Assembly (NCBI GenBank): GCA_946998295.1
Contig: CAMPYS010000022.1
Coordinates: 1 to 30,936 of the forward strand
Direction of reading: 5' to 3'
DNA length: 30,936 nt
Source: an uncultured Prevotella sp.
Lineage (GTDB): Bacteria; Bacteroidota; Bacteroidia; Bacteroidales; Bacteroidaceae
Positions 7,592 to 14,256 of the stretch are shown here, piece after piece (the first letter of the stretch is position 1; every line of letters begins with the position of its first letter). The notes beneath the pieces were generated by a model that saw only the letters and a list, made by a program, of their open reading frames with translations, searched no databases and was not told the DNA's origin. The translations under genes were made by a program, and so were the position numbers.

Positions 7592-9157
7592 TTACATTGG
7601 TATACACCCATGCTTTTTAGCTGGCAAATCTTGCTTTTTATTAGCCAATTGAGCTAATCCTCTACATATACGAAAACGTGTGTTACGTGGTTCGATAACA
7701 TCATCTATATAACCATATTGTGCTGCTTGATATGGATTAGCAAATTTCTCTGTGTATTCTTCTTCTTTCTCTGCAAGAAATTCACTTACATTACCTCCTT
7801 GTTCTTTTATTTTTTTAGCTTCTCTACCACATAAAACAGCAACAGCACCAGAAGCACCCATAACAGCAATTTCGGAACTAGGCCAAGCATAATTCAAATC
7901 AGCTCGTAATTGTTTACATCCCATAACAATATGAGAACCGCCATAACTTTTACGCAAAGTTACTGTTATCTTTGGAACTGTAGCCTCTCCATAAGCATAA
8001 AGAAGCTGTGCTCCATGAAGAATTACTGCATTGTACTCTTGTCCTGTTCCAGGTAAGAAACCAGGTACATCTACTAAAGAAACTATTGGTATATTAAACG
8101 CATCACAAAAACGAACAAAACGCGCTCCTTTACGACTTGCATTAGCATCAAGAACACCTGCGTATGCTGATGGCTGGTTAGCAACTATACCTACACTCTG
8201 ACCATTAAAACGTGCAAAACACGTTATTATATTCTTAGCAAATTTTGGTTGAACCTCAAAAAAGTCACCATTATCTGTAACAGCCTTTATCACCTTATAC
8301 ATATCGTATGCTTGATTAGGGTCGTCTGGTATTATCTCATTAAGGATGTCTGCTTTACGATCTATTGGATCTGTACATTCTATTCTTGGTGCTTCTTCGC
8401 GATTATTTGAAGGTATGTAAGATAATAAAGTTTTTATTATATCCATAGCCTCTTCTTCTGTTTTAGCAGTAAAACCTGTTACTCCGCTCTTGGTAGAATG
8501 AACACTTGCGCCACCTAAACCCTCAGCATCGATATCTTCGCCAGTTACTGTTTTTACAACTTTTGGACCTGTTAAGAACATATAACTGGTAGACTCTTTC
8601 ATTATTATAAAGTCTGTTAATGCTGGAGAATAAACAGCCCCTCCTGCGCAAGGCCCTAATATACTGGATATTTGGGGTATTACTCCTGATGCTAAAATGT
8701 TACGTTCAAATATTTCAGCATAACCTGCTAAGGAACTTATACCTTCTTGTATACGTGCACCTCCTGAATCATTCATACAAATTACAGGTGCTCCGTTTGT
8801 CATAGCCATATCCATTATTTTACAAATCTTTTGAGCCATTGTTTCAGATAGGGAACCACCATTTACAGTAAAATCTTGAGCATATACGTACACTAAGCGA
8901 CCTTCTATAGTTGCAGAACCTGCTACTATACCATCTCCGAGATATTGTTTTTTTTCCATTCCGAAATTATGACAACGATGTAGTTTAAACATATCATACT
9001 CTTCAAAACTACCTTTATCAACTAACATATCTATACGTTCACGTGCTGTATATTTTCCACGAGAATGCTGCTTTTCAATAGCTTTTTCGCCACCTCCTAA
9101 ACGTGCCTGTTCTCTTTTTGCTACAAGTTCCTTTATTTTTTCTGTTTGTTTACTCAT
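7592..9157 (-). CDS. mmdA: Acyl-CoA carboxyltransferase (methylmalonyl-CoA decarboxylase alpha / propionyl-CoA carboxylase beta)
   Basis: This 521-aa cytosolic subunit moves CO2 between a biotin carrier and an acyl-CoA, probably propionyl-/methylmalonyl-CoA. The order is typical: an N-terminal crotonase-like half with ERIDMLVDKGSFEEYD and MNDSGGARIQEG (the acyl-CoA oxyanion-hole region), then a C-terminal half with VDVPGFLPGTGQE and RKSYGGSHIVMG for biotin. The C-terminal HGCIPM is typical of this family. It leads an operon with the 50-aa protein, the biotin carrier and serS, behind a consensus promoter. Neither the membrane beta subunit (OadB/MmdB) nor a biotin carboxylase is encoded nearby, so a Na+-pumping decarboxylase and a propionyl-CoA carboxylase both remain possible. 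In Bacteroidales this step belongs to succinate-propionate metabolism. Confidence 0.9.
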   Translation of the reverse strand: MSKQTEKIKELVAKREQARLGGGEKAIEKQHSRGKYTARERIDMLVDKGSFEEYDMFKLHRCHNFGMEKKQYLGDGIVAGSATIEGRLVYVYAQDFTVNGGSLSETMAQKICKIMDMAMTNGAPVICMNDSGGARIQEGISSLAGYAEIFERNILASGVIPQISSILGPCAGGAVYSPALTDFIIMKESTSYMFLTGPKVVKTVTGEDIDAEGLGGASVHSTKSGVTGFTAKTEEEAMDIIKTLLSYIPSNNREEAPRIECTDPIDRKADILNEIIPDDPNQAYDMYKVIKAVTDNGDFFEVQPKFAKNIITCFARFNGQSVGIVANQPSAYAGVLDANASRKGARFVRFCDAFNIPIVSLVDVPGFLPGTGQEYNAVILHGAQLLYAYGEATVPKITVTLRKSYGGSHIVMGCKQLRADLNYAWPSSEIAVMGASGAVAVLCGREAKKIKEQGGNVSEFLAEKEEEYTEKFANPYQAAQYGYIDDVIEPRNTRFRICRGLAQLANKKQDLPAKKHGCIPM

Positions 9158-9238
9158 AAGAAATTTTATTTTATTCTTTCTAACGTGTAAAATAATATTA
9201 CAGATTTAATCTATTCTACTCATTATATTAATATTTTG

Positions 9239-9270
9239 CAAAGTTAGATAAAATATATTTTACGTACAAA
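9239..9270 (-). promoter_or_regulatory. Bacteroidota-type promoter of the mmdA operon
   Basis: On the minus strand TAACTTTG (9246-9239) is an exact TAnnTTTG -7 box, with TTTTG (-33) around 9271-9267 and a 20-nt spacer. The leader would be roughly 75 nt. It is divergent from the HAD promoter about 110 nt away. Confidence 0.75.
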
Positions 9271-9379
9271 ACGGCTCGATTTAAAGTTTGTTAAGCTACA
9301 ATTTCATTATATATACCTTTTAATTTAATACATAAATTTATCAAGATTTCGTGATAAAATAAAATAAATAAATTTTTAT

Positions 9380-9387
9380 TACCTTTG
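9380..9387 (+). promoter_or_regulatory. Promoter -7 box of the HAD-CDF-patatin-ZIP operon
   Basis: TACCTTTG matches TAnnTTTG and ends 15 nt before the ATG at 9403, so the mRNA leader is only about 9 nt. A weak -33 candidate (TTTCG) lies near 9347. The TTG at 9385 that would extend the protein is part of this box. Confidence 0.6.
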
Positions 9388-9402
9388 CATAAAATAAAAT
9401 AT

Positions 9403-10191
9403 ATGATGTCTATCAAAGCTGTTTTTTTCGATATAGACGGAACATTAGTATCGTTTAATACTCATAAAATTCCTTTATCAGCGATAGAGGCTATCAATAC
9501 TATTCATAAAAATGGTATAAAAGTATTTATAGCAACAGGGCGTCCTGTTGCTATAATAAATAATCTTAATGAAATAAAAGATATTATAGATGGGTATATA
9601 ACTTTTAATGGTGCGTATTGTTTTATAGGTAATAAAGACATTTCTATTAGTCCAATCCCTAAGCAAGATGTTAACGTAATGCTTGAAGACTCTACAAAAA
9701 GAGACTATGCTGTATTGGTATGTGGAAAAAATGATGTTGCAGTTTATAACCATAAACCTATATTTGATGAATTATTTGTCAAGGGACTTGGAGTAACAAA
9801 TGTTAATGTCCACAAACCTATTGAACCTATATTAAAAGATCCTATCCTACAATTAACCCCTTTTTTTACAAAAGAAAAAGAAAAAGATATATTGCCTAAG
9901 ATGTATAATTCGGTATCTGCACGATGGCATCCAGAGTTTACAGATATAACCATTAATGGTGCTAATAAGGGAGAAGCGTTACATAAAATGGCAAAGGCCT
10001 TAAACATTGATGTGAGTGAATGCATGGTATTTGGTGATGGTGGTAATGACAAAGGTATTATCGAAGCTGCAGGGATAGGCATAGCAATGGGAAATGCAGA
10101 AGATAGCGTAAAAAGTATTGCAAACTATGTTACTACTTCCGTAGATAATTATGGTATTAAAAATGGATTAAAAAACTTTGGATTAATTTAA
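9403..10191 (+). CDS. HAD-superfamily Cof-type phosphatase
   Basis: This is a cytosolic Mg2+-dependent phosphatase of the Cof/YbjI/SupH type, usually acting on sugar phosphates or similar small metabolites; the substrate is unknown. Motif I is DIDGT with nucleophile D10 and acid D12. Motif II is the Thr in ATGRP. A C2-type cap follows (about 85-190), and motifs III/IV are the Lys in NGANKGEAL and GDGGNDKGIIEAAGIGIAMGNA. The length is 262-263 aa. I start at ATG 9403 (ATG 9406 is equally good), because an upstream TTG at 9385 lies inside the promoter. It leads a four-gene plus-strand run, 29 nt ahead of the CDF gene. Confidence 0.88.
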   Translation: MMSIKAVFFDIDGTLVSFNTHKIPLSAIEAINTIHKNGIKVFIATGRPVAIINNLNEIKDIIDGYITFNGAYCFIGNKDISISPIPKQDVNVMLEDSTKRDYAVLVCGKNDVAVYNHKPIFDELFVKGLGVTNVNVHKPIEPILKDPILQLTPFFTKEKEKDILPKMYNSVSARWHPEFTDITINGANKGEALHKMAKALNIDVSECMVFGDGGNDKGIIEAAGIGIAMGNAEDSVKSIANYVTTSVDNYGIKNGLKNFGLI

Positions 10192-10220
10192 AAGGAAAAG
10201 AATATATTATATAATAAAAA

Positions 10221-10880
10221 TTGAAAACATTAGATAAAGTAAAAACTATACAAGAAAAGAAAGTACGCTTTGTTATTCTCGTAACCATATTAGTAATTGT
10301 TATAGAACTCATAATTGGACTTAATTCTAAATCGCTGGCTATTATATCCGATAGTATTCATATGAGTTCGCACATTATTATATTAGGAATAAATTGGGCT
10401 GCCTATATTTTGATTAGAAAACTTAGTTATAAGGGAATAACCACATACAATTCTGATAAAATATTAAGTTTATTTGGTTTTACAGGAGGATTATTTTTAT
10501 GTGGTTCAGCCTTTATGATAATTGGTTCAGCCTTTATGATAATTACAGAATCATTTGAACATATAGGTAATTCTTCTGAACATATTACAAACTATAACTA
10601 TGCGATAGTAATTGCTATAATAAGCTTAATTACTAATTTGATTTGTGCTATTATTATGCACAACAAGAATGGGAAAGTAGATTATAATAGTCGTGTTGTT
10701 TATCTACACCTTCTAACTGATGTAATAACAAAATTTGGAGCCATAATAGGTCTTATTTCCGATATGCTGTGGAACATCTTATGGATAGATACTTTTATAG
10801 CTATTATTTCTGCGACAATTACTGTAAATTGGGCAAAAAAACTACTTATAGAAACTGGCAAAATTCTTACTAAAAATTAA
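10221..10880 (+). CDS. Cation diffusion facilitator (CDF) metal transporter
   Basis: This inner-membrane protein probably exports a divalent metal (Zn, Co, Ni or Mn) in exchange for protons. At 219 aa it covers the transmembrane domain but lacks the usual cytoplasmic C-terminal metal-sensing domain (typical CDFs are about 300 aa). TM2 carries SDSIHMSSH, giving H47-xxx-H51 in place of the common H/D-xxx-D site; TM5 carries H163-xxx-D167. The helix after FTGGLF contains GSAFMII twice (95-101 and 102-108) from a perfect 21-bp DNA duplication. The start is TTG at 10221: an in-frame TAA lies just upstream and no ATG follows until residue 48. It sits in an operon with HAD, patatin and ZIP genes; the ZIP partner suggests metal homeostasis. 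Confidence 0.82.
   Translation: MKTLDKVKTIQEKKVRFVILVTILVIVIELIIGLNSKSLAIISDSIHMSSHIIILGINWAAYILIRKLSYKGITTYNSDKILSLFGFTGGLFLCGSAFMIIGSAFMIITESFEHIGNSSEHITNYNYAIVIAIISLITNLICAIIMHNKNGKVDYNSRVVYLHLLTDVITKFGAIIGLISDMLWNILWIDTFIAIISATITVNWAKKLLIETGKILTKN
10503..10544 (+). repeat. 21-bp perfect tandem duplication inside the CDF gene
   Basis: Bases 10503-10523 and 10524-10544 are identical, each encoding GSAFMII. Being 7 codons long, the duplication keeps the frame and inserts about two helical turns into a transmembrane segment. The lack of any difference between copies suggests a recent event or an assembly error. Confidence 0.95.
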
Positions 10881-10902
10881 CCATTATAATAAATACAATA
10901 TT

Positions 10903-11811
10903 ATGGGAAAGGTATCTAAATACATTAAAAATTTATTCACACTTAAAAATATAAATAAAACAAAAGATGTAGCTTTAGTCTTATCTGGGGGTGGTGCTAG
11001 AGGGTACTTTCACATAGGTGCTATTGAAGCATTAAGAGAAAAAGGGTATAATATAACATCTGTAGCAGGAACCTCAATGGGGGCTTTAGTTGGAGGTGCG
11101 TTTGCAAATGGCAAATTAGATGAACTAAAATATATTAGCCTACAGATAACTCGTAAAAAGTTTTTAAAGCTTATGAACTTTTCTATGGGGCTTGACCATA
11201 TATCAAATGGTGATAAAATAATGGATTTATTTGAAAATACTTTCGGTAAAACTGTTATAGAAGATTTACCTATTCCGTTTTCATGTTGTGCAAGTAACAT
11301 AATTACAGGTGAAGAACATGTATTTACATCAGGTAGTTTATCTTTAGCTGTAAGAGCATCTATATCGATACCTGGACTATTTAAACCTCTTAAAATTGGA
11401 AATTCTCTCTATGTGGATGGAAGTATACATAACACATTACCTTTAAATAGAGTAAAACGAACTCATAGAGATTTATTAATAGCAAGTAATGTAAATGGAA
11501 AAGACAACTTACCTTATAATGCCTATACCGAAAAAAAAGAAAATAGCAAAGGAAGACTTAATAATATTTTACAAAAGTTACCATTTCATGGTATAAATTT
11601 ATCTGCTAATTATATAAATATGGCAATAAGAGTAGCTAACTTATCTACACAGGTAAATACCCAACTCGCACTACAATTAACACCACCTGATTTACTTATA
11701 GAACTACCTATGGATAGCTATTCTCTTTTTGATTTTGATAAAGCATCGGAGCTAATAAAAAAAGGAAGGGAAGCTATGATAAATATACTAAATAATTATG
11801 AGAAATTATAG
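10903..11811 (+). CDS. Patatin-like phospholipase (RssA-like)
   Basis: This 302-aa protein is a predicted serine acyl hydrolase acting on lipids. It has the oxyanion-hole motif GGGARG (29-34), the nucleophile elbow GTSMG with S58, a conserved ASISIPGLFKP stretch and the catalytic Asp in VDGS (D172). No signal peptide is visible, so it is probably cytoplasmic or on the inner face of the membrane. It follows the CDF gene by 22 nt and precedes the ZIP gene by 56 nt, hence likely one transcript. The natural substrate cannot be told from sequence; lysophospholipase activity is one possibility. Confidence 0.88.
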   Translation: MGKVSKYIKNLFTLKNINKTKDVALVLSGGGARGYFHIGAIEALREKGYNITSVAGTSMGALVGGAFANGKLDELKYISLQITRKKFLKLMNFSMGLDHISNGDKIMDLFENTFGKTVIEDLPIPFSCCASNIITGEEHVFTSGSLSLAVRASISIPGLFKPLKIGNSLYVDGSIHNTLPLNRVKRTHRDLLIASNVNGKDNLPYNAYTEKKENSKGRLNNILQKLPFHGINLSANYINMAIRVANLSTQVNTQLALQLTPPDLLIELPMDSYSLFDFDKASELIKKGREAMINILNNYEKL

Positions 11812-11867
11812 CATCAATTTAAGATAATAATAAAAATAAACTCACTATAACAAGAGTATACTAAAAT

Positions 11868-12653
11868 ATGAATTCAACTACTTTTATAGGCTTGATGCTT
11901 CCATTAGCTGGAACTGTGTTAGGAGCAGCTTTTGTTTTCTTTATGAAAAAAGAAATGCCTCAACGCTTACAAAAACTTTTATTGGGTTTTGCATCTGGTG
12001 TTATGGTTGCAGCGTCAATATGGTCATTAATAATACCTTCAATGGATATGTGGGCAGATGAAGGGAGATTGCGTATAATTCCTGCATTAACAGGCTTTAT
12101 AATAGGTATTGCTTTTTTATTATTTATTGATATTTTAACGCCTCATTTACACATAGGTAACAACAGTAAGCCAGAAGGGCCAAAAACAAAATTAAGTCGT
12201 ACAGCTATGCTAACCTTTGCAGTTACTATACACAACCTACCTGAAGGTATGGCAGTAGGTGTTGTACTTGCAGGTGCATTACAAGCTAACAGCACTATAA
12301 CAGCTGCTGCAGCATTAGCTATGTCATTAGGTATTGCAATACAAAATATTCCAGAGGGAGCAATTATTTCTATGCCAATGTGTGAAGCTGGTAACTCCAA
12401 ATTAAAATCTTTCATAATAGGTTCACTTAGTGGAATAGTTGAACCAATTGGAGGAATTGCAGTAATATTATTAGCCAGTCTTATTATCCCTACACTACCG
12501 TTTTTACTCAGTTTTGCAGCTGGTGCAATGTTCTATGTTGTTATTGAAGAGCTTATCCCCGAAGCGTCTGAAGGAGAACATAGTAACCTTTCAACTATCG
12601 GGTTTGCTATTGGATTTGGACTTATGATGACTTTAGATGTTGTACTTTCATAA
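11868..12653 (+). CDS. ZIP family metal transporter (GufA/ZupT-like)
   Basis: This 261-aa inner-membrane protein has about eight hydrophobic segments and probably imports zinc or related divalent metals. TM4 carries HNLPEG (H122, N123, E126), and TM5 carries QNIPEG (Q159-E163), the form seen in GufA-type ZIPs. A later helix carries EELIPEASEGEH. A short loop (about 92-110) contains HLH, a possible metal-binding turn. It is the last gene of the HAD-CDF-patatin-ZIP run and faces the rplI operon across a terminator. Confidence 0.9.
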   Translation: MNSTTFIGLMLPLAGTVLGAAFVFFMKKEMPQRLQKLLLGFASGVMVAASIWSLIIPSMDMWADEGRLRIIPALTGFIIGIAFLLFIDILTPHLHIGNNSKPEGPKTKLSRTAMLTFAVTIHNLPEGMAVGVVLAGALQANSTITAAAALAMSLGIAIQNIPEGAIISMPMCEAGNSKLKSFIIGSLSGIVEPIGGIAVILLASLIIPTLPFLLSFAAGAMFYVVIEELIPEASEGEHSNLSTIGFAIGFGLMMTLDVVLS

Positions 12654-12678
12654 AAAGAACGATTCTAACCATATAAAA

Positions 12679-12712
12679 AGTCCCAAAACGCAACAAAATA
12701 CGTTTTGGGACT
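12679..12712 (-). terminator. Terminator between the ZIP gene and the rpsF-rpsR-rplI operon
   Basis: Perfect 12-nt arms (12679-12690 and 12701-12712) enclose a 10-nt loop. On the minus strand the stem is followed by TTTTATAT, so it fits best as the end of the rplI transcript. It may also stop plus-strand transcription from the ZIP operon. Confidence 0.75.
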
Positions 12713-12755
12713 CCATGAATCATTAAAAAACAATTAAAACTTTATTTTTTTTACT

Positions 12756-13313
12756 TTATTCCTTAGAAGTTTCTGTTGTAGCGATCTCGTCATTATCGTT
12801 TTTAGGATCTCCTGATTTAACGTCCTCAACTTCTTTTTCCTTCTTAGAGTCTTCTTTCTTAACTTCGGGTTGATTTTCTGCTACAACAATAATTGGTAAT
12901 TTAACTTCAACATCTTTAAAGAAATGAACAGTAGCTTCAAAAGTACCTACTTTCTTTATATCACGCATAGTGATAATCTTACGTTCAATCTCTATACCAC
13001 GTTTAGCTAACTCATCTGCAACAATTGCTGCATTTACTGAACCATAAGTTACTCCTGTTGCAGAAACTTTTGCTGTAATTACTAACTCTATTCCATCCAA
13101 TTTAGCTGCGCGCTTCTCTGCATCAGCTTTTTTAGCTGCAATTTTAGCTGCCTGCTGACGAAGATTTTCTGCTAACTGTTTTTTTGCAGAATTAGATGCA
13201 ATTACTCCTTTACCTGTAGGTATAAGGTAATTACGACCATAACCTGCTTTGACATTTACGATATCGTTTTTATAACCAAGTCCTATAATATCTTCTTTTA
13301 GTATAATTTCCAT
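12756..13313 (-). CDS. rplI: 50S ribosomal protein bL9
   Basis: bL9 binds 23S rRNA at the base of the L1 stalk and helps keep the reading frame. The N-terminal domain is intact: MEIILKEDIIGLGYK, then GYGRNYLIP (about 25-33). The connecting helix (about 42-75) and the C-terminal domain up to about residue 147 follow. The protein is 185 aa, some 35 longer than standard bL9, because of a tail rich in K, E, D and N (from about 148). It is the third gene of rpsF-rpsR-rplI, 18 nt after rpsR, and that gap holds a strong Shine-Dalgarno sequence. Confidence 0.96.
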   Translation of the reverse strand: MEIILKEDIIGLGYKNDIVNVKAGYGRNYLIPTGKGVIASNSAKKQLAENLRQQAAKIAAKKADAEKRAAKLDGIELVITAKVSATGVTYGSVNAAIVADELAKRGIEIERKIITMRDIKKVGTFEATVHFFKDVEVKLPIIVVAENQPEVKKEDSKKEKEVEDVKSGDPKNDNDEIATTETSKE

Positions 13314-13321
13314 ATCTTTAG

Positions 13322-13329
13322 CCTCCTTT
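13322..13329 (-). promoter_or_regulatory. Strong Shine-Dalgarno site of rplI
   Basis: On the minus strand AAAGGAGG lies 8 nt before the rplI ATG. It is complementary to the 3' end of 16S rRNA (CCTCCTTT) over 8 nt. Nearly all other starts in the window lack such a site. Confidence 0.85.
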
Positions 13330-13331
13330 TT

Positions 13332-13604
13332 TTATTTCATTAAATCGGTTACGTATGGAAGTAATGCTATTTGTCTAGCCCGCTTAACAGCTTGTGCTAC
13401 TCTGCGCTGATACTTCAAAGAAGTTCCTGTTATACGACGAGGAAGTATTTTTCCTTGCTCGTTCAAGAATTTCTTTAAAAACTCTCCATCTTTATAGTCG
13501 ATATATTTAATACCGCTCTTTTTAAAACGACAATATTTCTTTTTCTTTGTATCTATTGTTGGTGCTGATAGATAACGAATTTCTGAATTTTTCTGTTCTG
13601 CCAT
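13332..13604 (-). CDS. rpsR: 30S ribosomal protein bS18
   Basis: bS18 sits on the 30S platform next to bS6 (and bS21) and near the mRNA exit and the 16S 3' tail. This 90-aa protein carries the family core: KYCRFKKSGIKYIDYKD, then FLNEQGKILPRRITGT and KYQRRVAQAVKRARQIALLPY. I start at ATG 13604 (MAEQKNSEIRY) rather than an in-frame ATG nine codons upstream. The later ATG has a Shine-Dalgarno at a proper distance, and the earlier one lies inside rpsF. The start follows the rpsF stop by 2 nt, so translation is probably coupled. Confidence 0.96.
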   Translation of the reverse strand: MAEQKNSEIRYLSAPTIDTKKKKYCRFKKSGIKYIDYKDGEFLKKFLNEQGKILPRRITGTSLKYQRRVAQAVKRARQIALLPYVTDLMK

Positions 13605-13606
13605 AA

Positions 13607-13951
13607 TTAAGCCTCCTTCTTTGCTGCCCATTTAGCACGACGTTTTTCAGCATAAGCTGCTGAATATTTATCTTGCTTAACAGTAATGTAACGAATAATT
13701 CTCTCATCACGGCGAAAGCCTGTTTCGAGAATGTTAATAACTGTAGGATCTGCATTAAACTCTAACATAGCATAGAAACCAGAAGATTTTTTCTGGATAC
13801 TATAAGCTAATTTCTTAAGCCCCCAAATCTCTTCGTTCAAGATCTCTGCACCATTAGCAACAAGAAGATCTCTGAATTTAGCGACCGCTTCCTTCATCTG
13901 AACATCAGATAAAACGGGAGTTAAAATGAAAACGGTTTCGTATTGATTCAT
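13607..13951 (-). CDS. rpsF: 30S ribosomal protein bS6
   Basis: bS6 forms a pair with bS18 on the 30S platform. The 114-aa protein begins MNQYETVFILTPVLSD and has the usual features: EEIWGLKKLAYSIQKKSSGFYAMLEF, then RRDERIIRYITVK and a basic end. It is the first gene of rpsF-rpsR-rplI behind an excellent promoter. Unlike the next two genes it has no Shine-Dalgarno; its upstream region is A/T-rich. Confidence 0.97.
   Translation of the reverse strand: MNQYETVFILTPVLSDVQMKEAVAKFRDLLVANGAEILNEEIWGLKKLAYSIQKKSSGFYAMLEFNADPTVINILETGFRRDERIIRYITVKQDKYSAAYAEKRRAKWAAKKEA
13612..13618 (-). promoter_or_regulatory. Strong Shine-Dalgarno site of rpsR
   Basis: AAGGAGG on the minus strand ends 7 nt before the rpsR ATG at 13604 and overlaps the last codons of rpsF (encoding KKEA). 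It decides the rpsR start and is unusual in a phylum whose ribosomes hide the anti-Shine-Dalgarno. Confidence 0.85.
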
Positions 13952-14008
13952 ACTACTAAAAATTAATTTAATTATTTAAAATATTATCTTTACATGAATA
14001 ATATTGCG

Positions 14009-14040
14009 CAAAATTAATATTTTTATCCTATTCTGACAAA
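14009..14040 (-). promoter_or_regulatory. Bacteroidota-type promoter of rpsF-rpsR-rplI
   Basis: On the minus strand TAATTTTG (14016-14009) is the -7 box and TTTG (14040-14037) the -33 box, with exactly 20 nt between. The predicted leader is about 50 nt. Confidence 0.8.
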
Positions 14041-14049
14041 TTATTTTAG

Positions 14050-14057
14050 TAATTTTG
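14050..14057 (+). promoter_or_regulatory. Promoter -7 box of the 55-aa membrane protein gene
   Basis: TAATTTTG matches TAnnTTTG and ends only 7 nt before the ATG at 14065. Transcription would therefore begin at or within a few bases of the start codon. It is back to back with the rpsF promoter. Confidence 0.55.
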
Positions 14058-14064
14058 CACTTAT

Positions 14065-14232
14065 ATGAAAAGATGCATTAAGAATATAGGACTTATTGTT
14101 ATTGGTTTAGGAATAACTTCATTCATTATTCAAAAGTTTTTCTTTACACATAATAATTCTTTTTTATTACTTGGTCTTATCTTAATAATATTAGGTGCTA
14201 TTTTATATGTTATGCTCAATAAGAAAATATAA
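14065..14232 (+). CDS. Small 55-aa membrane protein, unknown function
   Basis: The frame runs from ATG 14065 to TAA 14230-14232. The product is two hydrophobic helices (about 7-23 and 32-51) with a basic start (MKRCIKN) and basic end (LNKKI), joined by a short hydrophilic turn (QKFFFTHNNS). The topology is a hairpin with both ends probably in the cytoplasm by the positive-inside rule. A -7 box just upstream and convergence with fmt (24 nt apart) support a real gene. I do not recognise the family. Confidence 0.7.
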   Translation: MKRCIKNIGLIVIGLGITSFIIQKFFFTHNNSFLLLGLILIILGAILYVMLNKKI

Positions 14233-14251
14233 TCTTATTAATAAATAAGAT
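14232..14251 (-). terminator. Weak hairpin at the end of fmt
   Basis: An 8-bp A/T-rich stem (14232-14239 with 14244-14251) with a 4-nt loop lies just after the fmt stop. On the minus strand it is followed by TATATTTTC. It overlaps the stop codon of the opposing small gene. Confidence 0.3.
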
Positions 14252-14256
14252 AAAAA

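Noticed and set aside
9385..9402. TTG start giving a longer HAD phosphatase
   Set aside because: The TTG is the end of the TACCTTTG promoter box, so it would not be transcribed; ATG 9403 fits the family N-terminus.
12339..12365. QNIPEG as a damaged ZIP metal site
   Set aside because: The Gln form is characteristic of GufA-like ZIP transporters, so it is a subfamily trait.
13605..13631. Upstream ATG for rpsR (MGSKEGGLI extension)
   Set aside because: It lies inside rpsF, lacks a Shine-Dalgarno, and the AAGGAGG site is correctly spaced only for ATG 13604.
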